This document shows positions 41,705 through 50,467 of a DNA stretch of 64,000 nt, piece after piece (the stretch's first letter is position 1; the number at the start of each line of letters is the position of its first letter). Under the pieces are notes generated by a model. The model had not been told where the DNA came from and searched no databases. It saw only the letters and a program-made list of their open reading frames with translations. Source of the DNA: Streptomyces sp. CB02009. Lineage in GTDB: Bacteria > Actinomycetota > Actinomycetes > Streptomycetales > Streptomycetaceae. The stretch is taken from the NCBI RefSeq assembly GCF_001905825.1, contig NZ_LIVV01000004.1:248001-312000 (forward strand), given 5' to 3'. The position numbers and the translations under genes were made by a program.

Positions 41705-43126
41705 GTGACGACTCGTAACCGGCTGAGCGCCCTGGCCACGACGGCCGCGCTCGCCGCCTCCGGCGGTCTGCTGACCGCCACCCCGGCCGCCGCGGCCGTG
41801 ACCTGCGCCGCCCCGGTGTGGAAGGCGGAGTACTACGCCAACACCACGCTCACCGGCACGCCCAAGCTGACCACCTGCGACAGCGTCATCGCCGAGAACT
41901 ACGGCACCGGCGACCCGGCGGGTGTCACGCTGCCCCGGGACAACTTCTCCGTCCGCTGGTCCGTCACCCGCGACTTCGGCTCCGGCGGCCCCTTCACGTT
42001 CACCGCCGAGGCGCAGGACGGCATCCGCGTCACCCTCGACGGCGTCCGGAAGATCGACCTGTGGAAGAACGTCTCCACCACCCAGAAGAAGACCGCCGCC
42101 GTGACCATCCCGGCGGGGCGCCACACGATCCACGTGTCCTACGCGACCTGGACGGGCGCCGCCAACGTCACGTTCGGCTACACCCCGAACACATCGGCCA
42201 CCATCGACAGGATCCGCCCGCTCGCGCCGGCCGGCGCGTCCCTCGCGTACGACCGCGCGCTCAACAGGGCCACCGTGAAGTGGGCGGCCAACAAGGAGAT
42301 GGACCTCGCCGGTTACCGGGTCTACCGGCGCCCGAGCACCTCCGCCACCTGGACGAAGGTCAGCGGCTCCACCGCCCTGGTCACCGGCACCTCGTACGTG
42401 AACTCCCCGCCGGCCACCGGCGAAAGGTTCCTCTACGAGCTCCGCGCCGTCGACCGGGCCGGCAACGAGTCCGCGGGCGGCACCGACCTGACCGTCACCA
42501 GCGTCGACCGTACGGCCCCGGCCGCGCCGACCGGTGTGACGGCGGACGACGGCACCCCCGGCGTCACGCTCACCTGGAAGCCCGTCGCGGGCGCGGCGAA
42601 GTACCAGGTGCACCGGCAGCGCAAGGGCACCGCGGACCCGGTCGCCCAGGTCGCCACCGGAGTCACCGGCACCACCTGGACGGACGCCGGCGCCGCCGAG
42701 CGGACCGCCTACACGTACTGGGTCTCGGCCGTCGACGCCGCCGGCAACGCCTCCGCCCGGACCGCCGTCACCGCCACGCACGACGACTGGACCGCCCCGG
42801 CGGCCGTCAAGGGCCTGACGGCCACCGCCCGGGAGGACGGCGTCCACCTCGCGTGGACGCCGAACACGGAGGGCGACCTCAAGCGGTACGAGGTCTTCAA
42901 GGCCACGCTGTGGGACGACGGCGAGGGCGGCACCGCCTGGGTCGCCCACCGCGTCGAGTACCTGCTGCCGACGGCCTCCTCGTACGTCCACAAGAGCGCG
43001 GCGGACGGCGAGACGGTGCTGTACGCGGTGATCGCCGTGGACACCGCGAACAACATGCTCTACATCCCCGACCCGGCCATCGACTGGGTCGAGGTCACGG
43101 AGCTGGGCACCCCGGACGAGGGCTGA
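41705..43126 (+). CDS. Secreted PA14 and fibronectin type III protein
   Basis: 473 residues from GTG at 41705 after GGAAAGG. A Sec signal peptide (residues 1-33, ending AAAAV) leads to a PA14-like domain (~35-155: VWKAEYYANTTLTGTP ... FTFTAEAQDGIRVTLDG ... HTIHVSYATWTGAANV), then three fibronectin type III modules starting near 165, 255 and 350. PA14 domains bind carbohydrate; FnIII domains act as spacers in bacterial polysaccharide-degrading enzymes. No catalytic domain is seen, so it may be an adhesin or matrix protein. Confidence 0.85.
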   Translation: MTTRNRLSALATTAALAASGGLLTATPAAAAVTCAAPVWKAEYYANTTLTGTPKLTTCDSVIAENYGTGDPAGVTLPRDNFSVRWSVTRDFGSGGPFTFTAEAQDGIRVTLDGVRKIDLWKNVSTTQKKTAAVTIPAGRHTIHVSYATWTGAANVTFGYTPNTSATIDRIRPLAPAGASLAYDRALNRATVKWAANKEMDLAGYRVYRRPSTSATWTKVSGSTALVTGTSYVNSPPATGERFLYELRAVDRAGNESAGGTDLTVTSVDRTAPAAPTGVTADDGTPGVTLTWKPVAGAAKYQVHRQRKGTADPVAQVATGVTGTTWTDAGAAERTAYTYWVSAVDAAGNASARTAVTATHDDWTAPAAVKGLTATAREDGVHLAWTPNTEGDLKRYEVFKATLWDDGEGGTAWVAHRVEYLLPTASSYVHKSAADGETVLYAVIAVDTANNMLYIPDPAIDWVEVTELGTPDEG

Positions 43127-43166
43127 GCCTCAGCGGACCGCTGAGCCTCGTCCTGACCGCTGAGCC
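43127..43166. repeat. GCTGAGCCTC direct repeats between convergent genes
   Basis: GCTGAGCCTC appears three times between 43124 and 43170 in the short gap between the PA14 gene and cobK. Terminator activity is possible but not clear. Confidence 0.6.
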
Positions 43167-43892
43167 TCACCCCGACCGCACCCAGGCGGCGGCCTCCTCC
43201 GGGGTCGCCGCCACCGGTACGCCCTCCGGGACCGGGGGGCGGCGGACCACGACGACCGGGACGCCCGCCCGGCGGGCCGCGGTCAGTTTCGGGGCGGTCG
43301 CCGCGCCGCCGCTGTCCTTCGTCACCAGGACGTCGATCCGGTGGCGGGCGAGGATCTCCCGCTCGCCGTCCAGGGTGAACGGGCCCCGGTCGAGGAGGAT
43401 CTCCGTGCGGGCCGGCATCGGGGCCTCCGGCGCGTCCACCGAGCGGACCAGGAACCACTCCGGGCGGTCCGCGAAGGCCGCGAGGCCCATGCGGCCGGTC
43501 GTCAGGAAGACCCGGTCGCCGAGGCCGTCGAGGGCCCCGGCCGCCTCCTCCAGGGACGCCACGGAGCGCCAGTCGTCGCCCTCGCCCGGGACCCAGCCGG
43601 GGCGGCGCAGCGCCAGCAGGGGAACATGGGCGGTGGCGGCCGCCCGGGCCGCGTTGAAGCTGATCCGCTCGGCGAAGGGATGCGTGGCGTCGATGACCGC
43701 GTCCACGGCGTTGCCGCCGATCCACTCCACGAGCCCGTCGACGCCGCCGAACCCGCCGATCCGCACCTCGCCCTCGGGCAGCCGGGGGCTCGCCACCCGG
43801 CCCGCGAGGGAGCTGGTGACCCGGGCCTCGGCGTGCAGCAGTCCCGCCAGGGCGCGGGCCTCGGTGGTCCCCCCGAGAATGAGTATGTGCAC
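43167..43892 (-). CDS. cobK: Precorrin-6A reductase
   Basis: 241 residues from GTG at 43892 (MHILILGGTTEARALAGLL). The Rossmann-like opening and VIDATHPFAERISFNAARA, then VTKDSGGAATAPKLTAARRAGVPVVVVRRP, mark CobK/CbiJ, which reduces precorrin-6A with NADPH. It starts only 12 nt from the divergent cbiD, so the two starts must share or overlap promoters. Confidence 0.93.
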   Translation of the reverse strand: MHILILGGTTEARALAGLLHAEARVTSSLAGRVASPRLPEGEVRIGGFGGVDGLVEWIGGNAVDAVIDATHPFAERISFNAARAAATAHVPLLALRRPGWVPGEGDDWRSVASLEEAAGALDGLGDRVFLTTGRMGLAAFADRPEWFLVRSVDAPEAPMPARTEILLDRGPFTLDGEREILARHRIDVLVTKDSGGAATAPKLTAARRAGVPVVVVRRPPVPEGVPVAATPEEAAAWVRSG

Positions 43893-43904
43893 AGGAGCCT
43901 CTTC

Positions 43905-45041
43905 GTGACTTCAGGCGGCGGGCGTGAGGCCCAACTCAAGCACACGGGTCTCCGCCCGGGGTGGACGACGGGTGCCTGCGCGACGGCGGCGACGACGGCC
44001 GCCTACACGGCGCTCCTGACCGGCGATTTCCCGGACCCGGTGACCATCACGCTGCCCAAGGGCCAGACGCCGTCGTTCGCGCTCACGGCGGAGTCCCTCG
44101 ACGCGGCCGCCGGTACGGCCACGGCCGCCGTGACGAAGGACGCGGGCGACGACCCGGACGTCACGCACGGCGCCGTGATCCGCTCGACGGTACGGCTGCT
44201 GCCGCCCGGCTCGGGCGTCGTCTTCCGGGCCGGTGAGGGCGTCGGCACGGTCACCCTGCCCGGCCTGCCCCTGGAGGTCGGCGAGCCGGCGATCAACCCG
44301 GTGCCCCGGCAGCTGATGCGGGAGCACGTGGCCTCGGTCGCGGCCCGGCACGGCGCGGGCGGCGACGTCGAGATCACCGTCTCCGTCGACGACGGCGCCG
44401 AGATCGCCCGCTCCACCTGGAACCCCCGGATCGGCATCCTGGGCGGCCTGTCGATCCTCGGCACGACGGGGATCGTGGTCCCGTACTCGTGCTCGGCGTG
44501 GATCGACTCGATCCGCCGGGGCGTGGACGTGGCCCGCGCGGGCGGTCTGACGCACGTGGCGGGCTGCACGGGCTCGACGTCGGAGCGGACCGTCGCGGCC
44601 CTCTACGACCTTCCGGAGATCGCGCTCCTCGACATGGGCGACTTCGCGGGCGCGGTCCTGAAGTACGTCCGCCGCCACCCCGTCGACCGCCTCACGATCT
44701 GCGGCGGCTTCGCAAAGCTCTCCAAGCTGGCCGCCGGCCATCTGGACCTCCACTCGGCCCGCTCCCAGGTCGACAAGGGCTTCCTGGCGGAGCTGGCCCG
44801 CGCGGGCGGCGCGTCGGAGTCCCTCGCCGCGGAGATCGCCGGGGCGAACACGGGCCTGGCGGCCCTCCGCCTCTGCGAGGCCGCGCACGTCCCGCTGGGC
44901 GACCTGGTGGCCGCCCGGGCCCGCGACGAGGCCCTGGCGGTGCTGCGGGGCGCCCCGGTGGCGGTGGACGTGGTCTGCATCGACCGGGCGGGGACGGTGG
45001 TGGGACGGTCGACGGTGACGGGCCCGGGCGCGGGCGCGTAG
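43905..45041 (+). CDS. cbiD: Cobalt-precorrin-5B C1-methyltransferase CbiD
   Basis: 378 residues from GTG at 43905 with AGGAG 7 nt upstream. CbiD signatures: LRPGWTTGACATAATTAAY, LPKGQTPSF, INPVPRQLMREHV, GGLSILGTTGIVVPYSCSAW and TICGGFAKLSKLAAGHLDLHS. CbiD is usual in the anaerobic pathway; in actinobacteria it occurs together with aerobic cob genes, as here, in place of CobF. It methylates C-1 and helps remove the C-2 fragment. Divergent from cobK by 12 nt. Confidence 0.93.
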   Translation: MTSGGGREAQLKHTGLRPGWTTGACATAATTAAYTALLTGDFPDPVTITLPKGQTPSFALTAESLDAAAGTATAAVTKDAGDDPDVTHGAVIRSTVRLLPPGSGVVFRAGEGVGTVTLPGLPLEVGEPAINPVPRQLMREHVASVAARHGAGGDVEITVSVDDGAEIARSTWNPRIGILGGLSILGTTGIVVPYSCSAWIDSIRRGVDVARAGGLTHVAGCTGSTSERTVAALYDLPEIALLDMGDFAGAVLKYVRRHPVDRLTICGGFAKLSKLAAGHLDLHSARSQVDKGFLAELARAGGASESLAAEIAGANTGLAALRLCEAAHVPLGDLVAARARDEALAVLRGAPVAVDVVCIDRAGTVVGRSTVTGPGAGA

Positions 45042-45098
45042 CCGCCCTCCCGTCCCCTCCCGGTCAGGGCAGGGCGGGGCAGGTCAGGTCGGGTCGGG

Positions 45099-45776
45099 TC
45101 AGGCCGTCGGGTAGCCGATCTCCGTCACGTCCTCGGCGAGGTCCGCGAGCGTCACGTCCGGGTTGAGGGCCGCGACGACCTCCGCCGTCAGCGGGCGCAG
45201 GGCGAGGACGTGCCGGACCGCCTCGATGTCGACCGACCGCTCGTAGTAGTCCTCGGCGAACGCCACGTACGCCTCCGCCGACCGGTCCGTGAGGTGCTGG
45301 AAGAGACCCACGGAACCGTCCGGGTCCACACGGTCCTCCAGGTCCGTGAACTCCACCGGGCCCGTGTGCCAGGCCGTGTCCGCCGGCTCGCGCCACAGAC
45401 AGGCGGTGGTCACGTGGACCCCGTCCTCGTCCGTGAAGGCGGGCTCCGTCAGGTACTCCCGGAACGCCTCCGGGACCCCGTCGATCACTCCGGGCCAGGT
45501 CACGCCGTCCGCGAGCGGCCCGAACGGGCTCATCGGCGACTCGTGGGCGAAGGCGCGCGCGAACACCCCGGCCGGGGAGAGGACGATCGTGTACTCGTCA
45601 CCGGAACCGTTCTTCATCGAGGCCAGCTGCTCGGTCTCCGACCAGTGCGCGTCGAAGGAGTAGTACCGGCTCTCCCACTCCGGGCTCAGCACGGCCTCCA
45701 CCATCGCGAGCCCCCGGCTGTGGTCGCGCAGTTCCTCGATGCCCGGCAGCGCCCGGGCCACGTCGTAGACAGTCAC
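45099..45776 (-). CDS. Hypothetical protein
   Basis: 225 residues from GTG at 45776 (MTVYDVARALPGIEELR); the frame is also open from an ATG at 45812. The sequence is acidic and soluble, with EAVLSPEWESRYYSFDAHWSETEQLASMKNGSGDEYTIV as the most conserved-looking stretch. It resembles small actinobacterial proteins of unknown function found near immunity-type genes. No membrane segment or catalytic motif is visible. Confidence 0.7.
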   Translation of the reverse strand: MTVYDVARALPGIEELRDHSRGLAMVEAVLSPEWESRYYSFDAHWSETEQLASMKNGSGDEYTIVLSPAGVFARAFAHESPMSPFGPLADGVTWPGVIDGVPEAFREYLTEPAFTDEDGVHVTTACLWREPADTAWHTGPVEFTDLEDRVDPDGSVGLFQHLTDRSAEAYVAFAEDYYERSVDIEAVRHVLALRPLTAEVVAALNPDVTLADLAEDVTEIGYPTA

Positions 45777-45875
45777 GTCTCCATGAGACCGCACGCCGCC
45801 GACAGCCGACATGCGGCCCCCGGATCACGAACCTAGGCTTACCAGCACATACCCCCCGGAACGAGAGGGAGCCCC

Positions 45876-45950
45876 ATGGCCAAGCGAGGCAACAAGAGGC
45901 GCGCCCGCAAGAAGAAGAACGCGAACCACGGCAAGCGGCCCAACGCCTGA
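45876..45950 (+). CDS. 50S ribosomal protein bL37 (24 residues)
   Basis: A 24-residue, highly basic protein: begins MAKRGNKRRARKKK and ends NHGKRPNA. It matches the actinobacterial ribosomal protein bL37 known from mycobacterial ribosome structures (same length, MAKRG start, ANHGKRPN end). GAGAGGGA lies about 6 nt before the ATG. It is too short for normal gene callers. A strong hairpin follows. It sits between the hypothetical gene and cobM as a separate unit. Confidence 0.9.
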   Translation: MAKRGNKRRARKKKNANHGKRPNA

Positions 45951-45972
45951 CGCCCGACGCCGTCCACGCGCG

Positions 45973-46004
45973 GGGGCCCCGGGGATCGGACTCCCCGGGG
46001 CCCC
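45973..46004 (+). terminator. Hairpin terminator after bL37
   Basis: A 13-bp perfect stem (GGGGCCCCGGGGA and its complement) with a 6-nt loop lies 22 nt after the bL37 stop. It is also positioned to end the leftward cobL-cobM operon. Confidence 0.88.
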
Positions 46005-46041
46005 GGCGTGTGCGCGCCCCGCCCGCGTCGGCGGACAGACG

Positions 46042-46791
46042 TCAGCAGGTGTGGCGGTCGCGCGCCGGGTCGTACAGGTGGCTGTCGCGGAACTCCGAGG
46101 CCGCCAGCGTGCGGCCGACCAGGATGACGGCCGTCTTCGTGATGCCGGCCTCCTTCAGCTGGGACGCGATGTCCTCGAGGGTGCCCCGCAGCACGATCTC
46201 GTCGGGGCGGCTGGCCATCGCCACGACCGCCGCCGGGCAGTCCGCGCCGTAGTGGGGGACGAGTTCGGCGACGACCCGGTCCACGTACCGCGCGGCCAGG
46301 TGCAGGACGAGCAGCGCGCCGCTGCGGCCCAGCGTCGCCAGGTCCTCGCCCTCCGGCATCGGCGTGGCCTGCTGCGCGACCCTGGTGAGGATCACCGTCT
46401 GGCCGACGGTCGGGACCGTGAGCTCCCGCTTCAGCGCGGCAGCGGCGGCGGCGAAGGCCGGGACGCCGGGGACGACCTCGTACGGGATGCCCGCCGCGTC
46501 CAGGCGCCGCATCTGCTCGGCCATCGCGCTGAACACCGACGGGTCGCCCGAGTGCAGCCGGGCCACGTCCTGGCCCGCCTCGTGGGCGGCGGCGATCTCG
46601 CCGACGATCTGGTCCAGGTCCATCCGGGCGGTGTCGACGAGCCGCGCCTCCGGCGGGCACTCGGCGAGCAGCTCGGTCGGGACGAGGGAGCCCGCGTACA
46701 GGCAGACCCCGCACTTCGCGAGCGTCCGCGCGCCGCGCACGGTGATCAGGTCGGCCGCGCCGGGACCCGCGCCGATGAAGTAGACGGTCAT
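46042..46791 (-). CDS. cobM: Precorrin-4 C11-methyltransferase
   Basis: 249 residues. MTVYFIGAGPGAADLITVRGARTL, LHSGDPSVFSAMAEQM and VLTRVAQQATPMPEGEDLATLG identify CobM/CbiF, a SAM-dependent methyltransferase. It acts on precorrin-4. Its ATG overlaps the cobL stop by 4 nt, so cobL and cobM are translated together. Confidence 0.95.
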   Translation of the reverse strand: MTVYFIGAGPGAADLITVRGARTLAKCGVCLYAGSLVPTELLAECPPEARLVDTARMDLDQIVGEIAAAHEAGQDVARLHSGDPSVFSAMAEQMRRLDAAGIPYEVVPGVPAFAAAAAALKRELTVPTVGQTVILTRVAQQATPMPEGEDLATLGRSGALLVLHLAARYVDRVVAELVPHYGADCPAAVVAMASRPDEIVLRGTLEDIASQLKEAGITKTAVILVGRTLAASEFRDSHLYDPARDRHTC

Positions 46792-48014
46792 CGCTCTTCA
46801 GAACCTTTCGTTACGGACCACTGCGTGACCGGCATCGCCTGGCGCCAGCCGGTGAAGCCGCCGACGGGGACGGCGGCGGCCACGGCGAGCCGGACCAGTT
46901 CGCCGCCGTGGCGGCGGTAGCGGTCGGCGAGCAGCGCCTCGGACTCCAGCGTCACGGTGTTCGCGACGAGCCTGCCGCCGGTGGGCAGCGCGTCCCAGCA
47001 GGCGTCGAGGAGGCCGGGGGCGGTGAGGCCGCCGCCGATGAAGACCGCGTCGGGGGCGGGGAGGGCGGCGAGGCCCTGCGGGGCGGCGGCCGTCACCACC
47101 CGCAGGGCGGGCACGCCGAGGCGGTCGGCGTTCCGCGTGATCCGCGCCGCGCGCTCCTCCGACTTCTCGACCGCGACCGCCCGGCAGGAGCGGTGGGCCC
47201 GCATCCATTCGATGCCGATGGAGCCGGAGCCGCCGCCGATGTCCCAGAGGAGTTCGCCGGGCGCGGGCGCGAGGGCGGCGAGCGTGGCGGCGCGCACGTA
47301 CCGCTTGGTGAGCTGGCCGTCGTGCTCGTACGCCTCGTCGGGCAGCCCCGGAACCGCGCCGAGCCGGAGGGTGCCGGGGTCCCGTGCGCAGTCGAGGGCG
47401 AGGACGTGCAGCGCGTCGGTCCGCTCGTACGGCCAGTCGGCGGCGGTCCCGTCGAGGACCTGCTCGCGGTCCCCGCCGAGCTGCTCCAGGACCCGGATCC
47501 TGGTGCCGCCCCAGCCGGTCTCCCGGAGCAGGGCCGCGACCCGCGCGGGAGTCCCGGGGCCTTCGCCGAGGACGAGGAGCCGGCGCCCGGGGTGGAGCGC
47601 GGCGGACAGCGCGGCGAGGGGGCGGGCGACGAGCGAGAGGGTCTCGACGGCCTCCAGGGGCCAGCCGAGGCGGGCGGCGGCGTACGAGACGGAGGACGGG
47701 TGCGGGTGGATCCGGAGGCGGTCGGCGCCGACGGTCTCGGCGAGGGTGCGGCCGATGCCGTAGAAGGAGGGGTCGCCGCTGGCGAGGACGGCGATCGTCC
47801 GGCCCTCGTGGGCGGCGAGCAGTCCGGGGACGGCGGGGCGGAGCGGGGAGGGCCAGGCGACGCGTTCGCCGGGGCAGTCGCCGCCGGGGAGGAGGTCGAG
47901 CTGGCGGGGGGCGCCGATCAGGACCTCGGCGGTCCGCAGGACGCGGCGGGAGCTCCCGGGGAGCCCGTCCCAGCCGTCCGCGCCGATTCCGACGACCGCT
48001 ATCGCACCGTTCAC
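46788..48014 (-). CDS. cobL: Precorrin-6Y C5,15-methyltransferase (decarboxylating)
   Basis: 408 residues from GTG at 48014 (MNGAIAVVGIGADGWDG). The N-terminal half is a tetrapyrrole methyltransferase (CbiE: LASGDPSFYGIGRTLAE); the C-terminal half is a CbiT-like domain with the SAM loop LLWDIGGGSGSIGIEWMRAH (Rossmann motif). The enzyme methylates C-5 and C-15 and decarboxylates ring C. It is the first gene of cobL-cobM. The frame is open upstream to 48095, but GTG 48014 fits the family start. Confidence 0.95.
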   Translation of the reverse strand: MNGAIAVVGIGADGWDGLPGSSRRVLRTAEVLIGAPRQLDLLPGGDCPGERVAWPSPLRPAVPGLLAAHEGRTIAVLASGDPSFYGIGRTLAETVGADRLRIHPHPSSVSYAAARLGWPLEAVETLSLVARPLAALSAALHPGRRLLVLGEGPGTPARVAALLRETGWGGTRIRVLEQLGGDREQVLDGTAADWPYERTDALHVLALDCARDPGTLRLGAVPGLPDEAYEHDGQLTKRYVRAATLAALAPAPGELLWDIGGGSGSIGIEWMRAHRSCRAVAVEKSEERAARITRNADRLGVPALRVVTAAAPQGLAALPAPDAVFIGGGLTAPGLLDACWDALPTGGRLVANTVTLESEALLADRYRRHGGELVRLAVAAAVPVGGFTGWRQAMPVTQWSVTKGSEER

Positions 48015-48122
48015 CTGCGCGACTTTACGTGAGGGCCGCTTTCCGGCGGTACGTGGCGGGCCCCACTCGGGACCCGCCCGGGGCCCGGAATACACGGAGG
48101 GGTGGCACCGTTGAGCCGGATA

Positions 48123-48136
48123 GTTTAAGCTTCAAC
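48123..48136. promoter_or_regulatory. Imperfect palindrome upstream of the LLM/FMN-reductase pair
   Basis: GTTTAAGCTTCAAC is 12 of 14 bases palindromic around AGCTT, in an unusually AT-rich patch 41 nt before the oxidoreductase start. MarR-type operators of the form TTGAAG-TTCAA look like this; the binding protein is not known. Confidence 0.4.
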
Positions 48137-48176
48137 CACTAGCCGCGAGGCACCAGGAACGCGAGAGGTGAGCACG

Positions 48177-49265
48177 ATGCAGTTCGGGATCTTCACCGTC
48201 GGGGACGTGACGACCGACCCCACCACCGGCCGCACGCCCACCGAGCACGAGCGGATCAAGAACACCGTCGCCATCGCGCTCAAGGCCGAGGAGGTCGGGC
48301 TCGACGTCTTCGCGACCGGTGAACACCACAACCCGCCGTTCGTGCCGTCCTCCCCCACCACCCTCCTCGGGCACATCGCCGCCCGCACGGAGAACCTGAT
48401 CCTCTCCACCTCCACCACGCTGATCACCACCAACGACCCGGTGAAGATCGCCGAGGACTACGCGACGCTCCAGCACCTCGCCGACGGCCGCGTGGACCTG
48501 ATGATGGGCCGCGGCAACACCGGCCCCGTCTACCCGTGGTTCGGCCAGGACATCCGGCAGGGCATCCCGCTCGCCATCGAGCACTACGCGCTCCTCCACA
48601 GGCTGTGGAGGGAGGACGTGGTCGACTGGGAGGGCAAGTTCCGCAGCGCCCTCCAGGGCTTCACGTCCACCCCGCGCCCGCTCGACGGCGTCCCGCCGTT
48701 CGTCTGGCACGGCTCCATCCGCTCCCCCGAGATCGCCGAGCAGGCCGCCTACTACGGCGACGGGTTCTTCGCGAACCACATCTTCTGGCCCAAGCAGCAC
48801 ACCGAGAAGATGGTCCGCCTCTACCGCCAGCGGTACGCCCACTACGGCCACGGCACCCCCGAGCAGGCGATCGTCGGCCTCGGCGGCCAGGTGTTCATGC
48901 GCAAGAACTCGCAGGACGCGGTACGGGAGTTCCGCCCGTACTTCGACAACGCGCCGGTCTACGGCCACGGCCCCTCCCTGGAGGAGTTCTCCCGGGAGAC
49001 CCCGCTGACCGTCGGCTCGCCGCAGGAGGTCATCGAGCGCACCCTGTCCTTCCGCGACTACGTGGGCGACTACCAGCGCCAGCTGTTCCTGGTCGACCAC
49101 GCCGGACTGCCGCTCAAGACCGTCCTGGAGCAGCTCGACATCCTCGGCGAGGAGGTCGTGCCGGTGCTGCGCAAGGAGTTCGCCAACCTGCGCCCGGCCG
49201 GCGTCCCGGACACCGCGCCGCTCCACCCCGCCGTCCTCACGTCCCGTACCGAGAAGGAGTCCTAA
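48177..49265 (+). CDS. LLM-class flavin-dependent oxidoreductase
   Basis: 362 residues from ATG at 48177, 8 nt after GAGAGG (GTG at 48168 overlaps that site). The luciferase-like TIM barrel is intact: EEVGLDVFATGEHH, STTLITTNDPVKIAEDYATLQHLADGRVDLMMGRG, and WHGSIRSPEIAEQAAYYGDGFFANHIF. It uses reduced FMN to oxidise an unknown substrate. The gene 3 nt downstream encodes a flavin reductase, so the two form a two-component monooxygenase. Confidence 0.92.
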   Translation: MQFGIFTVGDVTTDPTTGRTPTEHERIKNTVAIALKAEEVGLDVFATGEHHNPPFVPSSPTTLLGHIAARTENLILSTSTTLITTNDPVKIAEDYATLQHLADGRVDLMMGRGNTGPVYPWFGQDIRQGIPLAIEHYALLHRLWREDVVDWEGKFRSALQGFTSTPRPLDGVPPFVWHGSIRSPEIAEQAAYYGDGFFANHIFWPKQHTEKMVRLYRQRYAHYGHGTPEQAIVGLGGQVFMRKNSQDAVREFRPYFDNAPVYGHGPSLEEFSRETPLTVGSPQEVIERTLSFRDYVGDYQRQLFLVDHAGLPLKTVLEQLDILGEEVVPVLRKEFANLRPAGVPDTAPLHPAVLTSRTEKES

Positions 49266-49268
49266 GCC

Positions 49269-49907
49269 ATGCGCACCCTCAAGCTGGTCGCCGTCTCCGC
49301 AGGCCTCAGCTCGCCCTCCTCCACCCGGCTGCTCACCGACCGGCTCCTGCAGGCCGCGCGGTACCGGCTCGCCGAGCAGGAGTACGCGGTCGACGTCCAG
49401 GTGGTCGAACTGCGCGACCTGGCCGTGGACATCGCGAACAACTTCGTGACCGGCTTCCCCTCCGGGCGGCTCCAGGACGCGATCGACGCGGTGGCGGGGG
49501 CCGACGGGGTCATCGCGGTGACCCCGGTCTTCACCGCCTCGTACAGCGGTCTGTTCAAGTCGTTCTTCGACCTGGTCGACCCGGCCGCGCTGACCGGCAC
49601 CCCGGTCCTCATCGGGGCGACCGGCGGCACCGCCCGGCACTCGCTCGTCCTGGATCACGCCCTGCGGCCGCTCTTCGCCTACCTGCGGGCCCTCGTCGTC
49701 CCGACCGCCGTCTACGCGGCGTCGGAGGACTGGGGCTCGGGCGCCGACGAGACCTCCCCGACGGGATGGGGCGAGGGGCTGCCCTCCCGGATCACCCGGG
49801 CCGGCCACGAGTTCGCGGACACGGTCGCGGCCCGGCCGTCCCGGCGGCTCGACGACGACGAGATCGTCCCGTTCGAGAAGCAGTTGGCCGACCTCCGCCT
49901 GGATTGA
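49269..49907 (+). CDS. NADPH-dependent FMN reductase (CE1759 type)
   Basis: 212 residues. The flavodoxin-like start LKLVAVSAGLSSPSSTRLLTDRLL and DGVIAVTPVFTASYSGLFKSFFDLVDP are typical of the CE1759-type FMN reductases that pair with LLM oxidoreductases. Stop and start of the two genes are 3 nt apart. It would supply reduced flavin to the upstream enzyme. Confidence 0.92.
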   Translation: MRTLKLVAVSAGLSSPSSTRLLTDRLLQAARYRLAEQEYAVDVQVVELRDLAVDIANNFVTGFPSGRLQDAIDAVAGADGVIAVTPVFTASYSGLFKSFFDLVDPAALTGTPVLIGATGGTARHSLVLDHALRPLFAYLRALVVPTAVYAASEDWGSGADETSPTGWGEGLPSRITRAGHEFADTVAARPSRRLDDDEIVPFEKQLADLRLD

Positions 49908-49968
49908 CCTCTTTGTTACGTTGGAGGCGCATGGTTCAGATGTGCCGTACAACGAACGGAGTTCTGTG

Positions 49969-50406
49969 ATGGCCGGCAGGATCGTGGTGGGCGTGGACGG
50001 ATCGGAGCCTTCGCTGAAGGCGCTGAAGTGGGCGGCCGGGCAGGCCGCCCTGACCGGGGACTCCCTGCAGACGGTGATCAGCTGGGAGTACCCGGCCACC
50101 TGGGCGTCGCTCATGCCGGGCGTGCCGCCGGAGTTCGACCCCGAGCAGCTCGCGAAGCAGATCCTCGACGAGTCGATCGACCAGACCCTGAGCCCGCGGG
50201 AGGCCGCCGCCGTCGCCCGTACGGTCGTCGGCGGCAACGCCCCGCAGGCCCTGCTCGACGCGGCCAAGGGGGCGTCCCTGCTGGTCGTCGGCGACCGCGG
50301 CTACAGCGGCTTCAAGGCGGCCGTGCTGGGCTCGGTCTCCTCGCACGTCACCCAGCACGCGTCCTGCCCGGTGGTGGTCGTACGGGGCGAACCGGCGGAC
50401 GCCTAG
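49969..50406 (+). CDS. Universal stress protein
   Basis: 145 residues from ATG at 49969. A single UspA domain: RIVVGVDGSEPSLKALKWA at the start and the ATP-binding loop VVGDRGYSGFKAAVLGSVSSHV (G-2x-G-9x-GS) near the end, so it should bind ATP. It follows the flavin reductase by 61 nt but has its own upstream region. Confidence 0.93.
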   Translation: MAGRIVVGVDGSEPSLKALKWAAGQAALTGDSLQTVISWEYPATWASLMPGVPPEFDPEQLAKQILDESIDQTLSPREAAAVARTVVGGNAPQALLDAAKGASLLVVGDRGYSGFKAAVLGSVSSHVTQHASCPVVVVRGEPADA

Positions 50407-50434
50407 CCGCCGGGGGACGCCTGGTCGCCGGCCG

Positions 50435-50457
50435 CCGGGCCACGTGACCAGGCCCGG
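50435..50457 (+). terminator. Hairpin after universal stress protein
   Basis: CCGGGCC and GGCCCGG form a 7-bp stem with a 9-nt loop, extended weakly outside by CGCCGG/CGGCG. It lies between the convergent stress-protein and PP2C genes. Confidence 0.6.
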
Positions 50458-50467
50458 TCGGCGTACC

